DNA of 64,000 bases from Saprospiraceae bacterium (GTDB lineage Bacteria; Bacteroidota; Bacteroidia; Chitinophagales; Saprospiraceae): assembly GCA_016719855.1 (NCBI GenBank), contig JADJYH010000001.1, positions 1 to 64,000 on the forward strand, in the 5' to 3' direction. The notes below the pieces were generated by a model that was given only the letters and a program-made list of their open reading frames with translations, was not told where the DNA came from and did no database searches. Made by a program: the position numbers and the translations under genes. Each line of letters begins with the position of its first letter. Position 1 is the first letter of the stretch. Below, piece after piece: positions 1 to 9,919 of this stretch.

Positions 1-730
1 ACAGCTTGAAAATCAAAACATTGGTGGCCAAAACCCAAAGCGTGCCGCCGAAAACGCCAGTGTATTCATACCACTGTACCGCTTGTGGGAATTGGGCGAA
101 CGCATTGCCGAGCGTGAGCCACGACCACGAGATTTCCCAGTTCAAGTGCAGCAACTCGAACGAAATCCAGTAGGCGACGAAGGCGAGGTAGCCCGTTTTG
201 GGCAAGTATCTTTTAGTCCAGTGGAAAAAGACAAACGGCACGAACATGAACCACGAGTTGAGCCAAATGGCCACGATGCCAGCGATGAAGGCCGTGTTTC
301 CGACCCACCAGGTGACGAGGATGTTCCAGAGGACGAAGGTGTGGTAGGCGTAGGGGAGTAACGAGGGTTTGGGGGTTTGCGGGATTGAGGATTCGAGGGC
401 GGCCTGCTTTTCCTTGGAGATTTCGTACTCGACGATTAGTAGGGGAACCCATGCGATAAACAGCAAAATCGTGGTCGGGAATGGCGGAAAACTCAGTGCC
501 AGCAAGACCCCGCTCAATGTGGAAAGGCCGAGCCAGCGCAAGCCTTTTGGGTGGCGGGTGTACCGTTTCCAAAACAACAACACGATGCTCACCCATGCCA
601 GTGCGAAGAAAAACAAGGGTCGGTGGCCCCATAGCGTTTCTTGCTGCCAGAGGGCGTACATGTTGTAGCCGACGGCGAGGGTGGCGATGGAAGTGGCGGC
701 AAGTAGGGTGAGGTGGAGGGAGTTTTTCAT
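1..730 (-). CDS. lnt: Apolipoprotein N-acyltransferase, N-terminal part (cut by window edge)
   Basis: Lnt transfers an acyl chain to the N-terminal cysteine of lipoproteins in the inner membrane, the last step of lipoprotein maturation. Translating from the ATG at 730 gives an uninterrupted frame to base 1. It is strongly hydrophobic with several membrane helices and contains the family pattern SFPPFP in the early helices and WEISWSWLTLGNAF followed by QWYEYTGVFGG. The nitrilase-like catalytic domain lies beyond the left edge. The start ATG overlaps the stop of the upstream PIN gene as ATGA, so translation is probably coupled. Family assignment is confident; the full length cannot be judged. 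Confidence 0.88.
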   Translation of the reverse strand, partial: MKNSLHLTLLAATSIATLAVGYNMYALWQQETLWGHRPLFFFALAWVSIVLLFWKRYTRHPKGLRWLGLSTLSGVLLALSFPPFPTTILLFIAWVPLLIVEYEISKEKQAALESSIPQTPKPSLLPYAYHTFVLWNILVTWWVGNTAFIAGIVAIWLNSWFMFVPFVFFHWTKRYLPKTGYLAFVAYWISFELLHLNWEISWSWLTLGNAFAQFPQAVQWYEYTGVFGGTLWVLATNVLIFKL

Positions 731-1224
731 GTATTGTTTTCTTCGTTTGCCAACAATAGGACGGTATCAATGACTGGCTGGCTTACACGGAAAGTTGTTT
801 GCTCCAAAAGAATTTCGACTTGCTCTTTTACACTGAAAATCAATCCTTTGGCCTTCGCCTCCAACAAGATTCCCAATGTCCCAATTACTGGTATTCCAAG
901 CTCTTTGGCCTTTGCTCTTCCCCTGGCTTCGTCAATGATGAGTAGCGCTGCGTTTAGCTCCAATGAGATTGCGATTGCTTCTGACTCGCCAATGTCTAAA
1001 TCGAGCGAAAGGCTAAGGAACCGATTTTTGTCTGTGTGTTGCTTAATTGTCATCCATGTGGCGGCCTTAAGCTGTTCATATCCTTGCTTACCTTTTCCAC
1101 GTGTCACCACCTCGTGATATACAATTTCAGGCACAACAATTTGCCCATACAAGCTTGCAAGCAGTTCTAACTGATTAATCCAAGCAAGGTAAATTAGCGG
1201 TGAGCTATCAGCAACCACAATCAT
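727..1224 (-). CDS. PIN-domain toxin-like protein, DUF3368 family
   Basis: A PIN-fold ribonuclease-like protein of about 165 residues. It begins VVADSSPLIYLAWI, with the first acidic metal ligand in the ADSS motif. It carries further acidic residues in DIGESEAIAI and in LLIIDEARGRAKA, the pattern of DUF3368 PIN proteins. An in-frame ATG lies 10 codons upstream, but I prefer the ATG at 1224 because it overlaps the stop of the preceding UPF0175 gene as ATGA. DUF3368 PIN proteins are known to be encoded beside UPF0175 proteins as toxin-antitoxin pairs. The RNase role here is inferred from family; no target can be seen. Confidence 0.85.
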   Translation of the reverse strand: MIVVADSSPLIYLAWINQLELLASLYGQIVVPEIVYHEVVTRGKGKQGYEQLKAATWMTIKQHTDKNRFLSLSLDLDIGESEAIAISLELNAALLIIDEARGRAKAKELGIPVIGTLGILLEAKAKGLIFSVKEQVEILLEQTTFRVSQPVIDTVLLLANEENNT

Positions 1225-1466
1225 TGGGCAAGGCGTTGATTTATTGTCTGCCAATCTTCCAAAACGTCTTCCGGTGAAATATTAAGTGGTATATCACGCT
1301 TCGAGAGTTCTTCGTGCATTTGCCGGATTGAAATACCCGCAAACCTCGCTGCAAGGCCAATGGAAAACTTTTTCCGTTGGTAGAAAACCAATGCAATCTC
1401 GAGCATCAATTCTTTTTCAGAAAGACAAGCTTGTTTTAGCAACTCATCAGATATTACAAGTGCCAT
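1221..1466 (-). CDS. UPF0175 antitoxin-like small protein
   Basis: An 81-residue protein with the UPF0175 pattern: a helical N-terminal half (ELMLEIALVFYQRKKFSIGLAA), then ARFAGISIRQMHEELSKRDI, which reads as a helix-turn-helix-like recognition segment. UPF0175 proteins are the usual upstream partners of DUF3368 PIN toxins and are presumed DNA-binding antitoxins that repress their own operon. It is the first gene of a tightly overlapping set (UPF0175, PIN, lnt), each junction being an ATGA overlap. Confidence 0.82.
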   Translation of the reverse strand: MALVISDELLKQACLSEKELMLEIALVFYQRKKFSIGLAARFAGISIRQMHEELSKRDIPLNISPEDVLEDWQTINQRLAQ

Positions 1467-1481
1467 GCTAATTTTTTTTCG

Positions 1482-1489
1482 TAAAGTTA
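1482..1489 (-). promoter_or_regulatory. Possible -7 element for the toxin-antitoxin/lnt genes
   Basis: On the minus strand this reads TAACTTTA, one mismatch from the Bacteroidota -7 consensus TAnnTTTG, 16 bases before the UPF0175 start. No convincing -33 TTTG is visible, so confidence is limited. Confidence 0.35.
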
Positions 1490-1524
1490 GCTTATCGCAA
1501 TGATACGAGCAATGCCTAGTCCGA

Positions 1525-3747
1525 CTACTTCACGCCCAGCCCCGGCCCGAACGCCTCGCCAGCCTGCACGAAACTCAGCTTACCTTCCGCATTTTCTGCC
1601 ATCAAAATCATGCCCTGCGAGTCCACGCCACGCAGCTTGCGAGGGGCGAGGTTTGCAAGCAGCAGCACCCGCTGCCCGATGACTTCCTCTGGTGTGAAAT
1701 GCTCCGCAATGCCCGAAACCACCGTGCGCTGCTCGAAGCCGAGGTCAACGTTGAGTTTAAGCAATTTGTCTGCCTTCGGGATGCGCTCGGCAGCCGTGAT
1801 GGTCGCCGTGCGGATGTCCATTTTGGCAAAGTCGTCGTATTGGATTTCTTCTTTGAGAGGCATGAGGGATGAGGGATTAGGGATGATTGGGACTGCTTCG
1901 ACTGCTGACGTTGTCTCGTTTGCCATGATAATTTCCAGTTTTGCTTTTTGCCGCTCAATGATTTCGAGGCGGCTCTTGTCATTGCGGTCGTTGATTTTGG
2001 CGAAGAGGATTTCGGGTTGGTTGACTTTGTGGCCAGCGGGCAAAAGAGGTTCTCTATTTTTCAGCTCGTAACGGCTAAGTCCAAGTCGCCCTGTTGAACT
2101 GGTGGCAAGTTGAGTAATTGCCTGATTTTAATCGAAGTAAACGGTATGAATGGTTCACAAATAATGCTCAATAATGCTACGATTTGAAGAGACGTAAAAA
2201 TTGACTCTTTAATTGAATCTGCTCAGGGAATATCTTTCCAAACCTTCCAAGGAGCTTGTTCTTGTAAATATTCATTCCCCAAAGAGCTTATTTCAACAAG
2301 TTTAGATGCAGCCATTTTGAACTTGAACTGTTGAATGGCTTCAACATATGACAGTAGAATTTCGAAGTTTTCACCTGCATCAATATCAAGTACATCAGGA
2401 TTCGTCAGATGGCGTAATAGATTTGCAAAATTACCTTAAAAATCAGCAATTCTTCTGTTTCCAATAAAGGGCATTGGCACATTACCATCGAAATAGTTAT
2501 TCGTCAGCACTATCACCCGATTGATGAAATTTCCCAACTTATCCGCCAAGTCCTTGTCATAAAAATCCACGAACTCGTCCCATTTGAAGTCGGCGTCCTT
2601 GTTCTCAGGCAGGTTGCGGATGAGTGCCCAACGCAGGGCGTCCTCCTTGTTTGGAAAATTGGCGAACTCTTCCAGGTACTCGTGCTGCTCGATGCCCCAG
2701 CCTTTGCTCTTGCTGAACTTTCGACCCTCGAAGTTGAGGAACTGGTTGGCGGGGACGTTCACGGGCAGGGCGTAGTCGCCGTGTGCCTTGAGCATGGCGG
2801 GGAATACGATGCAGTGGAAAACGATGTTGTCCTTGCCGATGAAATGGATGAGTTCCACATTGTCGCCTTTCCAGTAATCCTCCCAGTTTTTGCCATTGTC
2901 GGCGGCCCATTGTTTGGTGCTGGAAATGTAGCCGATGGGGGCATCGAACCAGACATACAGCACCTTCCCTTCAGCGCCCGGCATCGGTACTGGGATTCCC
3001 CAGTCGAGGTCACGGGTGATGGAGCGGGGTTGCAGTCCTTCGCCATCGTCGAGCCAAGAGAGGCACTGGCCAACCACGTGCTTTTTCCATGTGGCTGGGT
3101 CGTGGTGCTGGTGGCCGTCGAGGACGCCCGTTTTTATCCATTCCCGCAGCCAGTCGCCATGCTTGTCGAGGCGGAAGTACCAGTGGGAAGTCTCCCGCAG
3201 CACAGGCGTTGCACCACTCAACATTGATTTCGGATTCTTCAGTTCCATTGGCGAGAGGGTTGCGCCGCATTTTTCGCATTGGTCACCGTAGGCTTCCGGG
3301 TTGGCGCAGTTTGGGCACTCGCCCATGATGTAGCGGTCGGCGAGGAACTGCTGGTACTCCTCGTCGAAATATTGCTCCGAAAGGCGCTCCTCCAACTCGC
3401 CGCCTTTTTCAATAAGTTTAAGGGAAAAAGCCTGAGCGGTTTCGTGGTGCAGTGGTGCGCTCGTGCGGTCGTAGTGGTCGAAACTGATGCCTAATTGCTC
3501 AAAGGTCTGCTTGTTGAGCGCATGGTATTTGTCAATGATTTCCTGTGGGGAGATGCCCTCTTTTTTTGCCCGGATGGTGATGGCAGCGCCGTGCTCGTCC
3601 GAGCCGCAGATGAAAGGCATCGCAGCCGAGGCCACGGAAGGTAGCGCACATAGATGTCGGGTAGGCCCCAGCCAGGTGTCCGAGGTGGAGCGCCCCATTG
3701 GCGTAGGGTAGGGCGGAGGTGATGAGGTATTTCTTAGTTTTATCCAT
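1525..3747 (-). pseudogene. metG: Methionyl-tRNA synthetase, disrupted by indels and in-frame stops
   Basis: MetRS charges tRNA-Met. The ATG at 3747 starts a frame with the class I signature HLGHLAG; the next frame holds CGSDEHGAAIT, the zinc-knuckle cysteines (ECPNC, DQCEKCG) and the KMSKS-type FSKSKG. The anticodon-binding helical domain and the C-terminal EMAP/tRBD-like domain (1525-2043) follow. The reading frame is broken at about 3615-3680, where three one-base changes restore GAYPDIYVRYLRGLGCDAFICG. In-frame stops follow at 2436-2438 and near 2240, and another frameshift lies near 2090. Translation through the stops still gives MetRS sequence (for example VEAIQQFKFKMAASKLVEI). The middle, about 2090-2530, is much more AT-rich than either flank. 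MetRS is normally essential, so errors or a chimeric assembly are likelier than true loss. Confidence 0.85.
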
Positions 3748-3955
3748 TGCTATTTTTGAAAACTTAGGCTTGGGCGAAGATAGACAAAATCGAAAAGAGG
3801 GGGTTACTGCCCAAGTTCCTTTGCCACGTTGATCCACGGTTGCGAGGGCACCCGGGGGGGTTCTGAACAAACTTAGGCTACAAACTTTAACAAACATTCA
3901 ACCGATAAAGCTCGCGCGTGCCCATCCCTACTCCAATTCGCATCTTTCAAGCGAT

Positions 3956-3963
3956 TACTTTTG
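3956..3963 (+). promoter_or_regulatory. -7 promoter element (TACTTTTG) for the GH127 gene
   Basis: A perfect match to the Bacteroidota -7 consensus TAnnTTTG, 36 bases before the ATG at 3999, giving a 5' leader of roughly 30 nt. The remaining bases between the divergent metG and GH127 starts (3748-3998) show nothing else I can assign. Confidence 0.45.
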
Positions 3964-3998
3964 GCCTCGATAGAACTTTGAACTAAAATTTTGATGGC

Positions 3999-6440
3999 AT
4001 GAACAAATATCTCAGCAGCTTCATTTGCGGTCTTTTGGCCTTAACGGCTATGGCACAAACAGACAAACCACAGTATCCCATCCAGCCCATTCCGTTCACA
4101 GACGTGAAAATCACAGACCATTTCTGGGCGCCCCGCCTCGAAACGGTCAGGACGGTTACGTTGCCCTACACCTTCCAGCAGTGCGAGGAAACCGGGCGGG
4201 TGAAGAACTTCGACATTGCCGGAGGCAATGAACCGGTGCGTTTTGTGGAGTTTACGCTTTCGACGATTCGGATGTTTACAAAATCATCGAGGGGGCGGCT
4301 TACTCGCTGCAAGTACACCCCGACCCGAAGCTCGATGCTTACGTGGACGGGCTAATCAAAAAAATTGCGCATGCGCAAGAACCAGACGGCTACCTCTACA
4401 CCTGGCGCACGATTTACGACAAGGAAAAGGCGGCTGGTACGCCCAAAGAAGCTACCACCGGCCAGTTTCACCGGGGCAGCGACCAGCGTTGGGAACGGGA
4501 GGACCAGCACAGCCACGAGCTTTACAACGTCGGCCACCTGTACGAGGCAGCGGTGGCGCATTACCTCGCCACTGGCAAACGCTCGTTGTTGGATGTTGCA
4601 CTGAAGAATGCAGATTTGGTAGAGAAAACATTTGGCTGGGGCAAAATCCAGAAGGCAACCGGCCACCAAGAAATTGAGCTTGGACTTGCCAAATTGTACC
4701 TCGTCACCGGCGAGAAAAAATACCTCGACCTCGCCAAATTCTTCCTCGATGAGGGGTTACGGCGAAGAGTACATGCAAAACCACCAAAAAGTAACCGAGC
4801 AAAAGGAGATTGTTGGTCATGCCGTGCGGGCCTGCTACATGTATGCCTCCATGGCCGATGTGGCCGCCTTGACGGGCAGCAAGGAGTACATCCCAGCGCT
4901 CAATGCCCTTTGGGAAGATGTCGTGGGCAAAAAAATGTACGTCACCGGCGGCATTGGCAGCAGCAGTTCTAACGAAGGGTTCAGCAAGCCGTACGACCTG
5001 CCCAACTACTCGGCCTACTGTGAGACCTGCTCTTCCATCGCCTTCGTTCTTTGGAACCAGCGGATGTTCCAATTAACGGGTGAGAGCAAGTACATTGACG
5101 TGTTGGAACGGACGCTCTACAACGCACTTGACGCTGGACTCTCGATGAGCGGCGACCGTTTTTTTTACCCAAATCCCCTCGAAAGCCGCAAGAACGTGGA
5201 GCGCAGCCCGTGGTTCCAATGCGCTTGCTGCCCCTCGAATGTGGCGAGGTTCTTTCCCTCGATTCCGGGTTATGTTTTTGCGAAACGGGGCAACGAGGTC
5301 TTCGTAAACCTCTACGCCACCAGCGAAACGACGGTAGAAAACATCAACAGCAGGGGCCAAGCGGTGAAGGTGAAACTCTCGCAACAGAGCGACTACCCTT
5401 GGGACGGCAAGATCACCCTGGCCATCGAGCCAGAAAAACCCAACACTTTTACCTTGAAACTACGCATACCTGGCTGGGCGCAAGGCGATGCCGTACCTTT
5501 TGATTTGTACGGCTTCGCAAATCACGACAACAGTCAGGTTGTGGTGAATTTGAATGGTAAAAAACTCCTCGGCGGCATCAAGGACGGCTATATGACCATT
5601 GAGCGAAAATGGAAAATGGGCGATACTGTTTCGCTCACGCTGCCGATGCCAGTGCAGCAAGTGAAGGGCAATTCAAAAATCGAGGCGACCGCTGACCGCT
5701 ATGCCTTGCAGCGTGGGCCGCTCATTTATTGCCTGGAAGGTAAAGACCAACCTGACGAGCGCATTTTGAGTGCCTATGTTCCGCAGGAAGCTGAGTTCGC
5801 TTCGCAATTTGAGGCTGGGCTGCTCGGTGGGGTACAGACCATCACGTTCGATGGGGCATTGGTGGAAAAGAAAACCGCCCCCGACCAGGGCGACCTGATG
5901 CCGATGAAGCTCAAGGCTATTCCTTACTTCTCTTGGGCCAACCGGGGCAAGGACAATATGCTCGTCTGGCTGCCCAACAGCTTTGAAAGTGTGCGGCCAA
6001 TGGCGCAACCTACTTTGGCAGCAAGGAGCAAAACTTCGGCATCGGAGGGACTGAAAGGTGAACTTACGGCCATTGGCGACCAGTGGAATCCCAAACACTC
6101 GGACGACCACGAAAATCCTTACGTGCATTGGTGGCCGCATTTTGGCACAACGGAGTGGCTCCAGTATGATTTTGAAAAGGAGGAGCAAGTGGGCAGTTGT
6201 CGCATCTATTGGTTTGACGATGAAGCAAGTGGCGGCGGCTGCCGAGTGCCCAAGTCATTCGTAATCAAGTACTTGGAAAATGGCGAGTGGAAAAAATGCT
6301 ACACCCACGATGGGTTCAAAGTGGTAAAGGACGGTTGGTCGGATGTAGATTTTGAACCTGTGAAAACCACGGTGCTGCGCCTCGAAATCCAGCTACAAGA
6401 CGGCGTGAGTAGCGGGGTTCACGAATGGGAGGTGCGCTAG
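3999..6440 (+). pseudogene. GH127-family (DUF1680) beta-L-arabinofuranosidase-like secreted enzyme, frameshifted
   Basis: GH127 enzymes release L-arabinofuranose from glycans with a cysteine nucleophile held by zinc. The start has a signal peptide (MNKYLSSFICGLLALTAMAQ). The zinc/catalytic set is present: Glu and Cys of the ETC motif (codons at 5022-5030) and the paired cysteines of CACCPSN (5226-5231). About 800 residues when joined, with a beta-sandwich-rich C-terminus. Two frameshifts split it: near 4250, where adding a T to TTTT restores FCGVYAFDDSDVYKIIEG, and near 4755 in a G run, where the next frame resumes GYGEEYMQNHQ. Both are homopolymer positions, so the gene is probably intact in the cell. 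Neighbours give no operon context. Confidence 0.85.
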
Positions 6441-6471
6441 AAGGTCTGAGATATGGAGGTATGAGGTATGG

Positions 6472-6519
6472 CACGGACGGCATTGGAGCGGATGAACTTC
6501 AATGCCGTCCGTGTTTTTT
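6472..6519 (+). terminator. Rho-independent terminator after the GH127 gene
   Basis: A perfect 14-bp inverted repeat, CACGGACGGCATTG (6472-6485) with CAATGCCGTCCGTG (6500-6513), followed by six T. It sits between two convergent genes and is oriented to stop transcription from the plus strand. Confidence 0.9.
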
Positions 6520-6525
6520 GAGCAG

Positions 6526-9447
6526 TTAATGCTTGATGATTCTTCGAGTCAGAAGGCCATTTTCGACCTTAATTTTTACGAAGTAAACACCTGCTGCAAG
6601 GTCGGGCGAAAGTTTGATTTGATGAGTGCCCGAAGTGAAAAACTGTGTCTTTTCAAGCAACTGCCGGCCCCAAACGTCGGTGATTTCAAGCTGGATATTT
6701 TGAGCCTCGGTTAGGTTGAAATTCACCACAAAATCCTTTTCGAATGGATTCGGGGAAATGTTGACCCCCAGCTGCGAAGCAAGCTCATCCTGTGTTCCGC
6801 TCACGCAAAGCGTGGTAAAGAAAATGGAACCCGAATAATCACTGGAAGTACCTGTGCAGTTCGAGCGGACCTGCACTTCGTATTCCTTGCAAACACCTAA
6901 CTGGGAAATGCCGTAGCTGCCGATTGGTACCGCCAAAGATGTCCAACCCGTAATGCCCACCCTCCGGTAGCGAAGCGTGTAGTCGTTGGCATCTGCAACG
7001 GCTTCCCAGCCCAAAGTGGCCGAGGTCATGGTGGTATCTGAAACTGCTAAAGCGCTGGGGATTATGCAGTTGGGTGGAGTTCCGGCCACAATGTTTACAC
7101 AATAATCTTCAACTTCACCTGCGGCAAACGTGACGGCACATGGGCCAGCGGGCTGTGCATTCCAACGCATGACGACTCTCATGCGGGTTGAGCCGAGGGT
7201 AGCGTCTCCGGGAACAACGATGTTGCCGGTCACTGTCGTGGAGGAGGTGCTGCCAGCATCGAAAGCCTTCTCTCCGGGGTCATTGAAGTCGCCATCCTGG
7301 TTGAAATCAATGTACGCAACGAACCACTCTGGGTAGGTTGCTCCAGCATAGCCAGGCGAAAGGCTGATGATATTGGAAGTGTAGGTCATCAAGTCGGTGG
7401 ATACGCCAGTAAAATCACCGTAGCCGTTGTTGTCGGCACTGGTGTTATTGATGTCGCCGAAAGTCACGTTTGCAATCCATTCGTACAAGGTGGTTTCGCC
7501 AGCCGAAGGACAATAAACAAGGTCAAGGCAACCGCCGCACCCCAATGTGGTAAAGTTGATTGGCTCGGTGTAAGCGGTGGTTCCCGTGTCGCACACAGTT
7601 TGCACTTGAACGGCGTACGCTCCGCAAATGTCGAGGCTGGAAAGTTCGAAAGTGCTGTTAAAGATGTCGGTGATAAGCTGGGTTCCTTGCGGCCCGGTCA
7701 CCAGGAGGTTGTAGCTGTTGGCAGCGAAGACTGGCTCCCAGCTCGCCAACGCTGAGTTAGTGGTGATGCTGCTGACCACAAAATTTGCCGGCGGCAAACA
7801 ACAGCCATCAGTGGAAAAAAAATAGGAGTTGGAGTAGCCACTGGAGTCGCTGCTGCAAATTTCTTCGATTTGAAACTCATAATCGGTGCAAGCCTGCAAA
7901 GTGCTGAACAAAAAAGGACTTGAAATGCTATCCAAAACCAACCAGTCAGGGCTGCCGAGGCTGCGGTAGCGGAGGTTGCTTTGTAGGGTCGAATCAGTGG
8001 AATGCCACGTGATCAAAGCTGAAACATCGAGGATGTCTGAGACATTCACGCTGTAGGCTTTTGGACAAGGCCCACAGTTTTGAAGTATCAGGTTCAAGCT
8101 GTTAAATGCGTTTACCCGCCCGCCGTACTTGGTTTCGTTTACAAGGTTTGGGATAATGTCCACGCCCTCGTAAAGTGCGTTGCGGATGAGCAAGGCTGTG
8201 CCTGCTGGGTCGGAAGTAGCCTGCTCCCCAATGGTTGAACATGGCGCCGAGTAGAGTAGGGCGATGATGCCTGCCGTAAGTGGTGAGGCAAAGGAAGTGC
8301 CGGAGGTGGTACTTGGCCCACCGGTGGTGCTCAGTGTTACGATTCCTCCGCCTGGTGCGGCTACATCTATATGTGTAGTGCCGTAGCCAGAAAACGTACG
8401 GACATCTTGGTTGTTGGTGGCGGTGACCGCTACCATGTACTCGCTTGGACAGGCCGTTGGTAAATCTAGCACGTTGTCTATGTTGACATTGTTGTTGGCG
8501 GTAGCTCCGCAACTTAGGATGCCCTCGACACCAAGCGAGTCGTAAAATGCGCACCACAGTGGCGAATCGGCTGGGTCTCCTCCGTCAATACCCCATGATG
8601 AATTGGTGGCTACAACAAATGCGCCCTCCGTGCCGCCACTTTGGTTGAACCTGCGGCGCTGTAAAAATGGATAGGTGTAGGCTTTCACTACACTGGCCTC
8701 TGTGAGGCCGCCTACTTCTACGTGCATTATCTTCACGTTCCAGTTAATCCCAGTTACAAACTGGCCGTTGTTACCCTTGGCGCCAATCATGCCCGATACC
8801 TGTGTGCCATGTTGGGCAGAGGGGATATTGTCATTGTCAGTTATAGTGTTCCAGCCATTGTAGTCGTCCAAATACCCGTTGTTGTCGTCGTCAATGCCGT
8901 TGGCAGGTATTTCGGCGGTGTTGAACCAGAGGTTACCTTGGAGGTCAGGGTGGGCACGGTTGGCATTCTCTACCACACAGACTACGATTTCCTTCCCGTC
9001 GGCAGTAGCTCCACCAGTGGTGATGTCCCATGCGAGGTCAGCGTCTACGTCGGCATCGGGGGTTCCGCCGCCTGTGCCAGTGTTGACCCACTGCCATTGG
9101 GCGTCAAAATTCGGGTCGTCAGGGGTTGTTTCCCGCATTTCGATGAAATGATTAAGCTGTGCGGTTTGAACGGTAGGTTGGCTTTTAACAGCGGACAGGA
9201 AGTCTATTTCGTTGATTTTGTTGTGGTCAAAATGCAACAGCCAAACCCGCAGCGGTGCTGAAACTTCCTCGGAAATATTGAGTTCAATGTCTGCCCCATG
9301 TTGTTTTGCCAGATCGCTGACAGTTTGTCGGATGTTTTGGCTTGGTTTAAGCTGGACGAGGATGTCGCCTTGGACATGGTTCATGCGTTGGGCAATAGAA
9401 AAGGCAATTGCTAGCACGGTCAAGCAACAGGTGAACAGGTATTTCAT
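6526..9447 (-). CDS. Secreted S8 subtilisin-like protease with FnIII and GEVED domains and T9SS type A tail
   Basis: A 973-residue protein with a signal peptide (MKYLFTCCLTVLAIAFSIAQ) and an N-terminal prodomain-like segment (residues 21-105). The subtilase domain runs roughly 110-460: His213 in SAQHGTQVSGMIGA and Ser385 in SGTSFASP are in place. At the usual catalytic Asp (family VIDTG or VIDGG) the sequence reads VVENAN, with Glu160. FnIII-like modules follow (about 465-640), then a GEVED domain (residues about 645-790, ending AAGEVEDYCVNI), another FnIII module, and a T9SS type A tail beginning ISPNPFEKDF and ending GVYFVKI..GLLTRRIIKH. It is expected to be secreted and attached to the surface. 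Proteolysis is inferred; the Glu substitution makes it less certain. Confidence 0.9.
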   Translation of the reverse strand: MKYLFTCCLTVLAIAFSIAQRMNHVQGDILVQLKPSQNIRQTVSDLAKQHGADIELNISEEVSAPLRVWLLHFDHNKINEIDFLSAVKSQPTVQTAQLNHFIEMRETTPDDPNFDAQWQWVNTGTGGGTPDADVDADLAWDITTGGATADGKEIVVCVVENANRAHPDLQGNLWFNTAEIPANGIDDDNNGYLDDYNGWNTITDNDNIPSAQHGTQVSGMIGAKGNNGQFVTGINWNVKIMHVEVGGLTEASVVKAYTYPFLQRRRFNQSGGTEGAFVVATNSSWGIDGGDPADSPLWCAFYDSLGVEGILSCGATANNNVNIDNVLDLPTACPSEYMVAVTATNNQDVRTFSGYGTTHIDVAAPGGGIVTLSTTGGPSTTSGTSFASPLTAGIIALLYSAPCSTIGEQATSDPAGTALLIRNALYEGVDIIPNLVNETKYGGRVNAFNSLNLILQNCGPCPKAYSVNVSDILDVSALITWHSTDSTLQSNLRYRSLGSPDWLVLDSISSPFLFSTLQACTDYEFQIEEICSSDSSGYSNSYFFSTDGCCLPPANFVVSSITTNSALASWEPVFAANSYNLLVTGPQGTQLITDIFNSTFELSSLDICGAYAVQVQTVCDTGTTAYTEPINFTTLGCGGCLDLVYCPSAGETTLYEWIANVTFGDINNTSADNNGYGDFTGVSTDLMTYTSNIISLSPGYAGATYPEWFVAYIDFNQDGDFNDPGEKAFDAGSTSSTTVTGNIVVPGDATLGSTRMRVVMRWNAQPAGPCAVTFAAGEVEDYCVNIVAGTPPNCIIPSALAVSDTTMTSATLGWEAVADANDYTLRYRRVGITGWTSLAVPIGSYGISQLGVCKEYEVQVRSNCTGTSSDYSGSIFFTTLCVSGTQDELASQLGVNISPNPFEKDFVVNFNLTEAQNIQLEITDVWGRQLLEKTQFFTSGTHQIKLSPDLAAGVYFVKIKVENGLLTRRIIKH

Positions 9448-9484
9448 GAATCAAGACTTGTGAATGTGAAAAAATTCGGACAAG

Positions 9485-9492
9485 CAAATGTA
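9485..9492 (-). promoter_or_regulatory. -7 promoter element (TACATTTG, minus strand) for the subtilase gene
   Basis: Perfect TAnnTTTG on the minus strand, about 38 bases upstream of the ATG at 9447. The -33 region is not obvious. Confidence 0.45.
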
Positions 9493-9683
9493 AGCCTTGA
9501 AATTCCTGATTCGGTCTATTTGATAGACTTCAATCAAATTTTCGTTTTCTAGAAGACAAATTGAAAAATCGTCGGTTTGGATATTTTCATACAAAATGCT
9601 TCATTTTTCCCCATATTATTCGGTGCATTTTGAGATATTAATTTTTTTTGCACAAAAATTCCGTGTCAATTAAAGAGATGGCA

Positions 9684-9691
9684 TACATTTG
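9684..9691 (+). promoter_or_regulatory. Possible -7 element (TACATTTG) for the 9920 adhesin gene
   Basis: Perfect TAnnTTTG in the AT-rich divergent intergenic region 9448-9919, which would give a long leader of about 220 nt. The intergenic region holds no credible protein gene; apart from this and the minus-strand element at 9485-9492 I see nothing assignable in it. Confidence 0.3.
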
Positions 9692-9919
9692 CATGAAAAG
9701 TAAGATTTTACACCTTAGAGGTTCAAAATGCTCCTTGAATATTTTCTTTAAACTTGCGCCTTCATTCCCTAGAGCTAAGTGACCATGAAAAAAAAATAGC
9801 TAAGCTCACTCCAACTACCAGTTTTTCCTTACGGTAATGCCTGTTAGAAATTCACTTTCAATGAAAAAATCCTGGCTGTCCAGTACACAGACATGGACTG
9901 TATTTTTAAAAAATTAAAG

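Noticed and set aside
2436..3747. Stop-codon recoding in metG
   Set aside because: Both TAA and TGA occur in frame together with frameshifts and a composition change; other genes in the window use these codons as normal stops.
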